From contig AAZW01000038.1 in NCBI GenBank assembly GCA_000169995.1, positions 1 to 45,044 of the forward strand: DNA of 45,044 nucleotides. The letters are read 5' to 3'. The notes beneath the pieces are model-generated. The model made no database searches. It was not told the DNA's origin and worked only from the letters and a program-made list of their open reading frames with translations. How positions within the stretch are numbered: position 1 is the stretch's first letter; every line of letters starts with the position of its first letter. This DNA is from Vibrionales bacterium SWAT-3 (GTDB taxonomy: Bacteria; Pseudomonadota; Gammaproteobacteria; Enterobacterales; Vibrionaceae). Positions 21,587 to 29,647 of this stretch are shown piece by piece. The translations under genes were made by a program, and so were the position numbers.

Positions 21587-23239
21587 ATGACTCAAGTAGA
21601 TTGGCGACATGTTACGCCTCAGTACGACGAATATAGCGCTCAATTAGAGCAATTCCATGACATCTCGCCTCTCCCATTTTCAGATATTCAACACAGATTC
21701 AGAGACGCGTTGACTCGCTTTGTCCGCTTATCAAACCTTTCACGTGTTTTGTTGGTGAATTCTCCGGACAACTCGATCTATCGCCAAATGATCGTTGAGT
21801 CTTTAGTCGCTGAGCTGAATGACGATACACAGCCCGTTATCAAAACCGAATCGTTGAATGCAATTTCTCTGTTTGACCAAGTTCAGTCTAGAGATGGAAA
21901 AGTCATCGCGACGAAACCTGGTCTACTCACCAGAGCAAACAACGGCTACTTGATCGTATCTGCAAATTTGATTCTTGCTAATCCGGGTAGCTGGTTATTA
22001 TTAAAATCTGCGCTTCTTGGCGAAGCTGTCGAACCGATCAGCAGTAACCCTGAGCATTTGAATCAATCACCAACGCTTCCTCTTACATACAACATCAAAT
22101 TGATTGTCGTTGGAGACAGAGCGCAACTCGGTGACCTTGATTACTTGGATAGCGATATTCAAACCGGTTTTTGTCTTTTTAGTGAAATTGAACAAGACAT
22201 TAAACTTTCTGAAGAGACTTTGACTCAATATCTAGGGTATCTGAAGTGGCTTCAGCAGCGTTACGAACTGCCGAATATTACTCAACAAGCGTTGACGGCG
22301 ATTTTGACCGCAGGCGCCCGAGAAACAGAAGATCAAAGTTACATTCCATTGTGTCCGATTTGGCACAACGCGCTATTGAATGAAGCGCTGATTGAAGCCA
22401 ATGACGGCGAGATTGATATTCAGCATATCCAACAAGCTCAACAGCATAAATACAATCGAGAATCATACCTACCAGAGCGCGCACTTGATGATATTCGAGA
22501 TGGCCAAGTCATCATCGAAACTGAAGGTGAACAAGTGGGTCAAGTGAACGGCCTAACCGTTATCGATGTACCAGGTCACCCAATCTCTTATGGTGAGCCA
22601 GCACGTATTTCGTGTGTCATTCACTTTGGCGATGGTGATATTGCCGATGTTGAACGTAAAGCTGAGCTTGGTGGTAACCTGCATGCGAAAGGCATGATGA
22701 TCATGCAAGCGTTCGTTAGCAGTGCGCTAAACCTTGAAGATCCATTGCCATACGCTGCGTCTGTCGTGTTTGAACAATCGTATTGCGAAGTTGATGGCGA
22801 CAGTGCTTCACTTGCTGAGCTGTGTTCTCTAGTGAGCGCACTATCTGAATACCCTATCGACCAACAAATCGCTGTAACGGGTGCTGTCGACCAATTTGGT
22901 CGTGTGCAAGCGGTTGGTGGCCTCAATGAGAAGATCGAAGGTTTCTACCATGTTTGTAAGCATCAAGGCCTAACTGGCAAACAAGGCGTGATACTTCCAA
23001 GGTCTAATCTAAGGCATCTTGCGCTTAAACCAGACCTTATCGAAAGCATCAAAAACGAAGAATTTCACATCTGGTCTGTGTCAAATGTAGACGAAGCTAT
23101 TCCTCTCATTATGAACAAACCATTTAGAGACGATGAAGAAGAAAGCGTTCTTAGTAAAATCGCGGAACGTATTGAAAACTTTGAAAGACATGAGCACCCA
23201 ATTGGAATTGTTGGACGCATCAAAAACTGGTTTGTCTAG
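21587..23239 (+). CDS. Lon-like protease with degenerate ATPase region (YcbZ type)
   Basis: A 550-residue relative of E. coli YcbZ (586 residues). The C-terminal Lon protease domain (about residues 310-520) has the catalytic Ser in GDSASLAEL (S406) and Lys in LNEKIEGFY (K449); the 43-residue spacing equals that of Lon. The N-terminal half looks like a decayed AAA+ domain: where a Walker A loop is expected it reads LLVNSPDNSIYRQM, so ATP binding there is doubtful. Substrate unknown. It lies directly upstream of fabA, whose promoter begins at the stop codon; the arrangement matP / protease / fabA is conserved with enterics. Confidence 0.9.
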   Translation: MTQVDWRHVTPQYDEYSAQLEQFHDISPLPFSDIQHRFRDALTRFVRLSNLSRVLLVNSPDNSIYRQMIVESLVAELNDDTQPVIKTESLNAISLFDQVQSRDGKVIATKPGLLTRANNGYLIVSANLILANPGSWLLLKSALLGEAVEPISSNPEHLNQSPTLPLTYNIKLIVVGDRAQLGDLDYLDSDIQTGFCLFSEIEQDIKLSEETLTQYLGYLKWLQQRYELPNITQQALTAILTAGARETEDQSYIPLCPIWHNALLNEALIEANDGEIDIQHIQQAQQHKYNRESYLPERALDDIRDGQVIIETEGEQVGQVNGLTVIDVPGHPISYGEPARISCVIHFGDGDIADVERKAELGGNLHAKGMMIMQAFVSSALNLEDPLPYAASVVFEQSYCEVDGDSASLAELCSLVSALSEYPIDQQIAVTGAVDQFGRVQAVGGLNEKIEGFYHVCKHQGLTGKQGVILPRSNLRHLALKPDLIESIKNEEFHIWSVSNVDEAIPLIMNKPFRDDEEESVLSKIAERIENFERHEHPIGIVGRIKNWFV

Positions 23240-23280
23240 TACTGATCGGACTTGTTTAGCGTACACCTGTTCACTAATAT
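23240..23280 (+). promoter_or_regulatory. fabA promoter with FadR and FabR sites
   Basis: -35 TTGTTT (23252-23257) and -10 TAATAT (23275-23280) have a 17-bp spacer. ACTGATCGGACTTGTT (23241-23256) is the FadR site as known from the E. coli fabA promoter and overlaps the -35, fitting activation. AGCGTACACCTGTTCACT (23258-23275) fills the spacer and matches the FabR repressor palindrome. The whole block resembles the E. coli fabA promoter closely, so regulation of unsaturated fatty acid synthesis by both factors is likely kept. Confidence 0.8.
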
Positions 23281-23309
23281 GCACCTATCAAAAATCGGAG
23301 TAATTGATA

Positions 23310-23825
23310 ATGCAAAACAAACGTGATTCTTACACTCGCGAAGAGCTTCTAGCTTCAAGCCAAGGCGAACTATGGCCACAAGGTCCTCAACTACCAGCAC
23401 CAAACATGTTGATGATGGACCGCATCACCAAAATGTCTGAGACTGAAGGTGATTTCGGTAAAGGTTTAGTGCTTGCTGAGCTCGATATTACTCCTGACCT
23501 ATGGTTCTTCGATTGTCACTTCCCTGGTGACCCAGTAATGCCTGGTTGTCTAGGCCTTGATGCAATGTGGCAACTGGTTGGTTTCTACCTTGGTTGGGTT
23601 GGCGGCGAAGGTAAAGGCCGTGCTCTAGGTGTTGGTGAAGTTAAATTCACTGGTCAAATCCTACCTACAGCGAAAAAAGTAACGTACGAGATCCACATGA
23701 AGCGTGTTGTTAACCGTCGCCTAGTTATGGGCCTTGCTGATGGTCGCGTACTTGTTGATGGCAAAGAGATCTATGTTGCTAAAGATTTGAAAGTTGGCCT
23801 TTTCCAAGACACGTCAGCATTCTAA
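23310..23825 (+). CDS. fabA: 3-hydroxydecanoyl-ACP dehydratase/isomerase FabA
   Basis: FabA dehydrates 3-hydroxydecanoyl-ACP and isomerises the product to cis-3-decenoyl-ACP, the branch point to unsaturated fatty acids. The 171-residue protein has the active-site His in FFDCHFPGDPVMPG (H70) and Asp in GLDAMWQ (D84), the same numbers as in E. coli. I chose ATG 23310 because CGGAG lies nine bases upstream and the protein then starts MQNKRDSYTREEL; a TTG two codons earlier is not needed. An IS element begins 11 bases after the stop and separates the gene from its terminator at 25141. Confidence 0.97.
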   Translation: MQNKRDSYTREELLASSQGELWPQGPQLPAPNMLMMDRITKMSETEGDFGKGLVLAELDITPDLWFFDCHFPGDPVMPGCLGLDAMWQLVGFYLGWVGGEGKGRALGVGEVKFTGQILPTAKKVTYEIHMKRVVNRRLVMGLADGRVLVDGKEIYVAKDLKVGLFQDTSAF

Positions 23826-23870
23826 TTAGATAGTTATGACCCGTCCTGATATGGGTTGACACTTGATTGA

Positions 23871-24677
23871 CTAAAACGCTCGATGTACTTCATCGGGCGT
23901 TTTGTATTTTAGAGCTGTGTGAGGCCTATATTCATTATAGATTTTTACTGATTCTGCGACCATTTTCTTTGCTTCATCTAAATCATTAGGCTTATTCAAC
24001 AGATACTCCATCTTCAGTATTCCGTTGATCCTCTCTGCCAACGCATTCTGATAACAGTCATAGCCATCAGTCATTGAGCAAGATACACCATACTGTCGAT
24101 GTAACTCTTGGTATTCAACAGAGCAGTACTGAACCCCTCGATCTGAGTGATGGACAAGCTCACCTGTATTCTTCCGCCCTTTCAACGCGTTTAAAAAGGC
24201 CTGCTTGACCGTGCGAGCTTTCATATCATCACTTATGTGATAGCCCACGATTTTTCTTGAGTAAGCGTCCGTCACTAAACTGAGATAAGCACTACCACAC
24301 CGCGTAGCTAGATAAGTAATATCGGCAACCCATAATTGCTCTGGCCCTTTCGGTATTAAGCCTTCTTTGATTCGATTTGGATGGCAGTAAAAGCGATGAT
24401 TACTGTTTGTAGTTCGATGATAAGCCCTTCGATTCTGTACTAATAATCGATTCATTCTCAGCAGAGAGAATAAGCGGTCTCGCCCGATTTCAATATCGTT
24501 CTGAGCAAGTAAATGCTTGATCTTACGGGCTCCTATACGAGGGTGCATCATCCTTTGCTCTTTCACAAAACCGAGCACAGATTCATCTTTCTTTGTCTGA
24601 TGAATTTCTGCAACACAGCGTTTGTAGAATGCTTGTCGTGTAATACCTATGAAGTAACAAGCTTTAGTGACGGTCAA
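23871..24677 (-). CDS. IS3-family transposase OrfB (catalytic part)
   Basis: A 268-residue integrase-core (rve) protein with the full DDE triad: D in ELWVADITYLAT, D in HHSDRGVQYCS, and E in NALAERINGILKMEYL, plus an N-terminal HTH_21 type region with the motif HPRIGARKIKHLL. Its frame is -1 relative to orfA. It is normally made as an OrfAB fusion by ribosomal slippage at the A6 run in AGGAAAAAACGG near the end of orfA (about 24685-24692); the TTG at 24677 is only a formal start. Confidence 0.92.
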   Translation of the reverse strand: MTVTKACYFIGITRQAFYKRCVAEIHQTKKDESVLGFVKEQRMMHPRIGARKIKHLLAQNDIEIGRDRLFSLLRMNRLLVQNRRAYHRTTNSNHRFYCHPNRIKEGLIPKGPEQLWVADITYLATRCGSAYLSLVTDAYSRKIVGYHISDDMKARTVKQAFLNALKGRKNTGELVHHSDRGVQYCSVEYQELHRQYGVSCSMTDGYDCYQNALAERINGILKMEYLLNKPNDLDEAKKMVAESVKIYNEYRPHTALKYKTPDEVHRAF

Positions 24678-25075
24678 CTTTCTGACCGTTTTTTCCTTAA
24701 TAACTCGGCCTTGCGCTTCTTTGAAATTCGGACTCCGAAATCTCGATCCATGACTTTTACAACCGCTTCAAAGAACTCAGCTTTGAGCTGAGTTTCTTCT
24801 AATTGCTGCTCGAGTTCTTTGATTCGTTGCTCTGGGGTTTGAGTTGAGGAAGAGTTTGACATAGTCGCTCCTAACGCTCTCGATTGTTCTATTCCTTTAG
24901 ACCAATCTAGTTGACCATGTTTGCGAAGCCAAACTAAAACGGTAGAGCGACCTTGGATCCCATAACGTTCTTGAGCTTGCTTATAAGTCATTTCGCCTTT
25001 TTCAACTTGGCTTACGACTGCCAATTTAAAGGCAAGAGAATAATCTCGTTGAGTACGTCTACTTGTTGTTTTCAT
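24674..25075 (-). CDS. IS3-family transposase OrfA (DNA-binding part)
   Basis: A 133-residue protein with a helix-turn-helix of the transposase_8 type (QRDYSLAFKLAVVSQVEKGE, then AQERYGIQGRSTVLVWLRKHG), followed by a leucine-zipper-like coiled coil (EQRIKELEQQLEETQLKAEF) for dimerisation. I chose ATG 25075, which has GGAG six bases upstream; an upstream in-frame start at 25093 lies closer to the inverted repeat and lacks such a site. It ends with KKRSES and overlaps orfB by four bases. Confidence 0.9.
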   Translation of the reverse strand: MKTTSRRTQRDYSLAFKLAVVSQVEKGEMTYKQAQERYGIQGRSTVLVWLRKHGQLDWSKGIEQSRALGATMSNSSSTQTPEQRIKELEQQLEETQLKAEFFEAVVKVMDRDFGVRISKKRKAELLRKKRSES

Positions 25076-25140
25076 GACACTCTCCAATTTCATGTTGGAA
25101 ATGTGTCAACCATATTTAGGACGGTACATTAAATTTAAAT

Positions 25141-25167
25141 AAAGCAGCCAATGGCTGCTTTATTTTT
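25141..25167 (+). terminator. fabA terminator, displaced by the IS element
   Basis: Hairpin AAAGCAGCC / GGCTGCTTT with a 3-nt loop, then TATTTTTAT. It is in plus orientation 13 bases after the right end of the IS. Without the IS it would lie about 25 bases after the fabA stop codon. Confidence 0.85.
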
Positions 25168-25302
25168 ATCTGCAATAAATTTAGTTATAGTGCATTAGGG
25201 TTCGGACTAATTGATATATCACATCCACCAGCTATGAATGCAACCTTCAGAACATACCAACTACTCTCTATGTTATTTTGCAAACTTTACCTCCCCCTAA
25301 AA

Positions 25303-25340
25303 GCTAACAAGGCTCCATTGTATTTAAACCAATGAAGCCC
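25303..25340 (-). terminator. Terminator after rmf
   Basis: GGCTTCATTG pairs with CAATGGAGCC (one mismatch) around an AT-rich loop; on the minus strand the sequence continues TTGTTAGCTTTT. It lies about 25 bases after the rmf stop codon. Confidence 0.55.
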
Positions 25341-25365
25341 TGACCTTGAATTCGTTGCGCTCTAT

Positions 25366-25539
25366 CTACTTGTAGAGACCTGCTTGTTTATCATCTCTGG
25401 CATCTCGCCAACCACCTAACCAATAAGACCGAGAATCCATTTGGCTGTATGGGCAAGCTTCTTGTGACCTACCGTTTAAACCAGCTTTATAGCCTTGAGA
25501 TTGTGCTCGTTCTAGTCGATCACGCTTTTGTCTCTTCAT
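25366..25539 (-). CDS. rmf: Ribosome modulation factor Rmf
   Basis: Rmf dimerises 70S ribosomes into inactive 100S particles in stationary phase. The 57-residue protein starts MKRQKRDRLERAQSQGYKAG and continues GRSQEACPYSQMDSRSYWLGGWRDAR, matching the E. coli family closely along its length. The start is ATG 25539, with GAGGA seven bases upstream; an upstream in-frame extension to 25581 lacks family support. The pair fabA/rmf next to each other is conserved in enterics and vibrios, here separated by the IS on the fabA side. Confidence 0.96.
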   Translation of the reverse strand: MKRQKRDRLERAQSQGYKAGLNGRSQEACPYSQMDSRSYWLGGWRDARDDKQAGLYK

Positions 25540-25653
25540 AGTGCAGTCCTCATACGGGTATTTCGATTTACTAACATACAATGATTACAACTTTGCGGAG
25601 TTTTTGTGACTCCAAGTTTAAGAATTGACCAATTTCTCAATTTTCTCAAGGCG

Positions 25654-25690
25654 AAAAAAAGCCCGAGTTCAGAATTGTGAACTCGGGCTC
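25654..25690 (-). terminator. Terminator of the uup-DUF3466 operon
   Basis: Perfect 10-bp stem GCCCGAGTTC / GAACTCGGGC with an 8-nt loop, followed on the minus strand by seven T; it starts 13 bases after the DUF3466 stop codon. Confidence 0.92.
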
Positions 25691-25700
25691 AAGAGAAAAA

Positions 25701-27458
25701 TTATTTAAATTTTCTACGGAACCCTAACAGACCAAGTACAGTCAAAGTTAACCAACCTAGGCTACCACCTTGACGATCGACTTTCTCTGAGTCGGCACTA
25801 CGAGTTTGAATATCAGCTTGAGTTTTACCAGCAATAGGAACAAGTTTAACCGCTACAACCTCTTCTACCGCATTAGATGACGCACCCCCACAGTATGAGT
25901 TATGAGACGTTGTATCATACGGCTGGGCTGTACCACCAACAGTACACTTAATCGCAGTCGCCGAGATTACACCAGCATCGTTAATGTCAGTTGCATCGAT
26001 GATTCTAAACTTGTTGTTTTCACCAGAAGCGTCACCATCATTGGTTAGATCGTCTAGCCACCAAGCTTTGCTATCAAACAGAGCGATTCTTGATGCGTCT
26101 GTGCCATTTGCTTGATACGGGTAAATAAAACCACGATGTCTACGTTCACTACCGTCAACTTCACGAGTCGTTTCCGCATCAATCTGGCCTACAAATTCGT
26201 TGTAGTTATTTACTGCTTTAGCTTCACCACTTGAACCATTAAAAAATATTCCACCAGTCAAAAAGTCGGCTTCAGGATCTGCAGCATTTTCTACAACAAA
26301 GATTTTATTACCCGCGCTGCCATTCTCTGGCACATAGCCATTACGTTTCGCATAGCCAACAGCGAACAAGTTATCGTTAATATCAGTCGCGACAGAGTTA
26401 CTGTATCTCGCATCGTCGTTAGATGAACCAGACTTAACCTCTGCACCGCTGATAAACTTGTTTTCCCAAGTAATCGTTGACAAATCGACAGCATTCGTAA
26501 AATCAACCTCACTACTTACAAAAATATTCGCATTCATATCTCGCAAGTCAGTATTTCCGTTAACTGTATTGTAGCCAGCCCCATAAAAATGGTTGTTTAC
26601 TTCTACAATGCCTCTCATACTTCCCTGAGAAAAATAATCACCTTTTTTAGCAGAAACATCCTTTCCCCAATTAAGCTCACTGGTTTTAGAAGCATCCCAG
26701 ATTGCCGCTTTTGAAGCAAAAGCTTTGTCTGGCTCAGATGTATCAGTCGGGTCAAACTCCTCAGAAACACTACCTACATTGTAAACATTACCATTACTTG
26801 CTGTAATCGCTTTCCATGCACGCGTTTCAGAAGTACCCGTAGGGCCTGTTGCTGTCGTAAACAGCGCATTGTTACGGATATCGCCTTCAGACTTAACACC
26901 TAATGGTTTAGCATCATTATCTAAAGAGTTAATAACCGTGTTACGGCTCTCATATGTAGCACCACCTTCGACAAAGGCTTTAGCATTTACATGAGTAAGG
27001 TCATTTCTTTCCTTACTCCAAGTGTCGTTCCAACGATTTTGAGCCCAGCTCTCACATGTAGAGTATCTTAACTCTCGGTAGCAATAGTTTTCGAAATCAT
27101 CAAACTCTTGGATGTATTGAAATGGAGCATCCATTGCGAAAGGCACTTCTTCGCGATAGCTTACCGCTTCAACCGTATTGCGAGTTTCACCAGCAAGTTT
27201 AAATGTACTGTCCGTACAGTTAGTTGCATTCGTATCAAAGCAACCTAGAGGTAACTCATCATCAGGTAATGCTGGCAATTGTGCGTTAGCGTTTACAGCT
27301 TTACCTGGCTGAATCGCCACACCAAAAATCTCAGATATTTTATCGTCATCGGTAATCGAAGGCGTTACTTCAACTACCTTATACAGCGCAGCGTTGGCAT
27401 TAGTTGCAGCCAAAACTAGGGCTGCAACTGTCGTTAATTTAAATTTAGTACAAGTCAT
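25701..27458 (-). CDS. DUF3466 family exported protein with GlyGly-CTERM tail
   Basis: A 585-residue exported protein with a signal peptide (to about residue 23, LVLAATNANA). The long middle is rich in Asn, Asp and Thr and has repeated segments of the form ATDINDNLFAVGYA, NNYNEFVGQI and ATDINDAGVISA, typical of the HAF/DUF3466 type of repeats. The C-terminus GGSLGWLTLTVLGLLGFRR is a GlyGly-CTERM tripartite tail: Gly-rich motif, membrane helix, basic end. Such tails are cut by rhombosortase, and the proteins leave the cell through the type II system. Function unknown. It starts nine bases after the uup stop, so it is in that operon. Confidence 0.85.
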   Translation of the reverse strand: MTCTKFKLTTVAALVLAATNANAALYKVVEVTPSITDDDKISEIFGVAIQPGKAVNANAQLPALPDDELPLGCFDTNATNCTDSTFKLAGETRNTVEAVSYREEVPFAMDAPFQYIQEFDDFENYCYRELRYSTCESWAQNRWNDTWSKERNDLTHVNAKAFVEGGATYESRNTVINSLDNDAKPLGVKSEGDIRNNALFTTATGPTGTSETRAWKAITASNGNVYNVGSVSEEFDPTDTSEPDKAFASKAAIWDASKTSELNWGKDVSAKKGDYFSQGSMRGIVEVNNHFYGAGYNTVNGNTDLRDMNANIFVSSEVDFTNAVDLSTITWENKFISGAEVKSGSSNDDARYSNSVATDINDNLFAVGYAKRNGYVPENGSAGNKIFVVENAADPEADFLTGGIFFNGSSGEAKAVNNYNEFVGQIDAETTREVDGSERRHRGFIYPYQANGTDASRIALFDSKAWWLDDLTNDGDASGENNKFRIIDATDINDAGVISATAIKCTVGGTAQPYDTTSHNSYCGGASSNAVEEVVAVKLVPIAGKTQADIQTRSADSEKVDRQGGSLGWLTLTVLGLLGFRRKFK

Positions 27459-27467
27459 TATTACTTC

Positions 27468-29384
27468 TTAACTTTCCTGTTGTAGTGCCTCGAGCTCTTC
27501 CCAGCGCTCAAATGCAACTTCAAGCTCCTGCTCTGTCGCAGTTAGCTTATCTAATACTAGTTGTGTCTGCTCTACAGGTTTTGAAAAGAAGCTAGGATCG
27601 TTGACTTCTTCCTGAAGAGTTTCAATTTGAGTTTCCAATTCTTCAAAACGCATTGGTAGCGCTTCTAGTTCTCGTTGTAGCTTATACGATAACTTCTTAG
27701 GTTTAGCTTTAACTGGTGCAGTTTTGGGAGTTTCCTCAACTACTTTCGCTGGCTTTAATGGCTTTTCAACCTGTCGGTATTCAAGTGCCTGCTTTCTTTG
27801 TTGCTGAGCATCGTGATAGCCGCCAACAAATTCTTCAATCACGCCGTTGCCTTCGAAGATCCAACTTGTCATCACTGTATTATCAACAAACTGACGATCG
27901 TGGCTTACTAAAAGAAGCGTACCCTGATAGTTGGCAAGCAAATCTTCTAAAAGTTCCAAAGTTTCGATATCTAGATCGTTGGTTGGCTCATCGAGAATCA
28001 GCAAGTTGTTCGATTTAAGGAAAATACGAGCTAATAACAGGCGGTTTTTCTCACCACCAGACAGCGCTTTAACAGGAGTACGTGCACGTTTAGGCGAGAA
28101 TAAGAAATCTTGTAAGTAGCTAAGTGCATGACGCTCACGACCGCCTACTGTGACTTCTTGCTTACCATCCGCTAGGTTGTCGATAACCGACTTCTCTGGG
28201 TCAAGGATTTCGCGATATTGGTCAAAGTAAGCCACTTCAAGTTTAGTACCACAATGTAGACGACCTGAATCAGGTTTTAGCTGGTCAAGAAGCAGTTTAA
28301 GTACCGTACTCTTACCACAGCCATTAGGGCCGATAAGAGCGATACGATCACCACGCATGATATTGAAGCTGAAGTCTTTAACAATCTCTTTGCCTTCGAA
28401 ACCAAAGTTAATGTTCTCAGCTTCAAATACAATCTTACCTGAACGCTGAGCATCATCGATTTGGATAACCGCTTTGCCCTGCACTTCACGACGATTCAAA
28501 CGCTCTTCACGTAGCTTCTTAAGCGCACGTACACGACCTTCGTTACGAGTACGACGAGCTTTGATACCCTGTCGAATCCATACTTCTTCCTGAGCGAGCT
28601 TTTTATCGAATTCAGCGTTCTGCATTTCTTCAACGCGAAGCGCTTCTTCTTTCTCAACTAGGTAATTTTCGTAATCACCTGGGAAAGAACTCAATTTACC
28701 GCGATCAAGGTCGACGATACGCGTAGCCATCGACTTAATGAACGCACGGTCGTGCGAGATAAAGATCATTGAACCACGGAAGTCTTTCAGGAAGCCTTCT
28801 AACCATTCAATAGTAGCAACATCCAAGTGGTTGGTCGGTTCGTCGAGTAGAAGCACGTCAGGGTCACACACAAGCGCACGAGCAAGAGCCGCTTTACGTT
28901 GCCAACCACCAGATAAGTCCGTCAGCTTAGTTTCGGCTGTCAGCTTTAAAGCACCTAGAACATTCGTTACACGGTCTTCAAAACGCCATGCATTAGCGTG
29001 ATCCAACTGTTCTTGTACACGAGTAAGGCGGTTTAGGTTCTTCTCACTAGGGTCGGTTGCGATCAGATCCAGAAGATCATGATAGATCTTTAGCTGCTCG
29101 CCGATTTCAGCAAGACCACCAGCTACATAATCATAAACTGTGCCTTCTTCGTTACGCGGCGGATCTTGTTCCAAGCGAGACACAACCACATCTTGTGTAA
29201 TTTGCATCTTGCCGTCATCCATGATGATGTTGCCAGAGAGGACTTTCATCAACGTAGACTTACCAGCACCGTTGCGCCCTACTAAACAAACACGCTCGTT
29301 TTCTTGCAGCGCGAAGTCTGCACGGTCTAATAGTGGGTGGTCGCCAAATGCTAACTGCCCATTATGAATTGTAAGTAATGCCAT
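27468..29384 (-). CDS. uup: ABC-F ATPase Uup
   Basis: Uup is a soluble ABC-F protein with two ATPase domains, acting on ribosomes and linked to precise excision of transposons. The 638-residue protein has Walker A motifs GRNGAGKST (36-44) and GPNGCGKST (about 352-360), signatures LSGGWQRK and LSGGEKNR, Walker B segments ending LLLDEPTNHLD and LILDEPTNDLD, and a C-terminal coiled coil rich in Glu and Gln (about 560-635) that binds DNA in E. coli. No membrane part. The start overlaps the glutaredoxin-like gene by 23 bases. Confidence 0.95.
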   Translation of the reverse strand: MALLTIHNGQLAFGDHPLLDRADFALQENERVCLVGRNGAGKSTLMKVLSGNIIMDDGKMQITQDVVVSRLEQDPPRNEEGTVYDYVAGGLAEIGEQLKIYHDLLDLIATDPSEKNLNRLTRVQEQLDHANAWRFEDRVTNVLGALKLTAETKLTDLSGGWQRKAALARALVCDPDVLLLDEPTNHLDVATIEWLEGFLKDFRGSMIFISHDRAFIKSMATRIVDLDRGKLSSFPGDYENYLVEKEEALRVEEMQNAEFDKKLAQEEVWIRQGIKARRTRNEGRVRALKKLREERLNRREVQGKAVIQIDDAQRSGKIVFEAENINFGFEGKEIVKDFSFNIMRGDRIALIGPNGCGKSTVLKLLLDQLKPDSGRLHCGTKLEVAYFDQYREILDPEKSVIDNLADGKQEVTVGGRERHALSYLQDFLFSPKRARTPVKALSGGEKNRLLLARIFLKSNNLLILDEPTNDLDIETLELLEDLLANYQGTLLLVSHDRQFVDNTVMTSWIFEGNGVIEEFVGGYHDAQQQRKQALEYRQVEKPLKPAKVVEETPKTAPVKAKPKKLSYKLQRELEALPMRFEELETQIETLQEEVNDPSFFSKPVEQTQLVLDKLTATEQELEVAFERWEELEALQQES

Positions 29385-29622
29385 TCTTCTTTAACCAATC
29401 ATTAAGTTCTAACAAGCCAAATGGCCAGTTAAGCTCTGAGTGTTGAGAACCGTCAGAGCTTTCAAATTTGAGCACCGGAATAGTAACCCCGTAACGGGAA
29501 AAGAGCTCATCATCTAATGCGATGTCGACAACATTGATATGATGGCTAATGTTTAACTGTTCCGTGAGTTGGAATGCCATCTCACATAGATGGCACCCTT
29601 CTGTACTGTAGAGAGTCAGCAC
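29362..29622 (-). CDS. Glutaredoxin-like (DUF836) protein
   Basis: An 86-residue thioredoxin-fold protein. The motif STEGCHLCEMA at residues 6-16 gives a CxxC pair (C10, C13), and the cis-Pro region reads GVTIPVLKFE. It belongs to the glutaredoxin-like DUF836 group; the reducing partner and substrate are unknown. It sits between rlmKL (25 bp upstream) and uup (overlapping), so it is part of the same operon. Confidence 0.9.
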   Translation of the reverse strand: MLTLYSTEGCHLCEMAFQLTEQLNISHHINVVDIALDDELFSRYGVTIPVLKFESSDGSQHSELNWPFGLLELNDWLKKNGITYNS

Positions 29623-29647
29623 TATATATCCTTATAAAATCTCTTGA

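Larger units (their letters stand above)
23837..25128 (-). mobile_element. Complete IS3-family insertion sequence
   Basis: A 1292-bp element with two overlapping frames (orfA, orfB) in the minus direction. The ends are 26-bp imperfect inverted repeats (23837-23862 and 25103-25128, 19 of 26 matching) that start with TG and share CCGTCCT and GGTTGACAC. The element is flanked by TTA on both sides (23834-23836 and 25129-25131), a 3-bp target duplication as expected for IS3. Both frames are intact, so it looks recent and possibly active. Confidence 0.93.

Noticed and set aside
21750..21800. Walker A site in the Lon-like protease.
   Set aside because: The loop reads SPDNSIYRQ, without the GKT/S of an active P-loop.
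24674..24677. orfA and orfB as a broken transposase.
   Set aside because: The -1 overlap with an A6 run is the normal programmed frameshift layout of IS3 elements, not a mutation.
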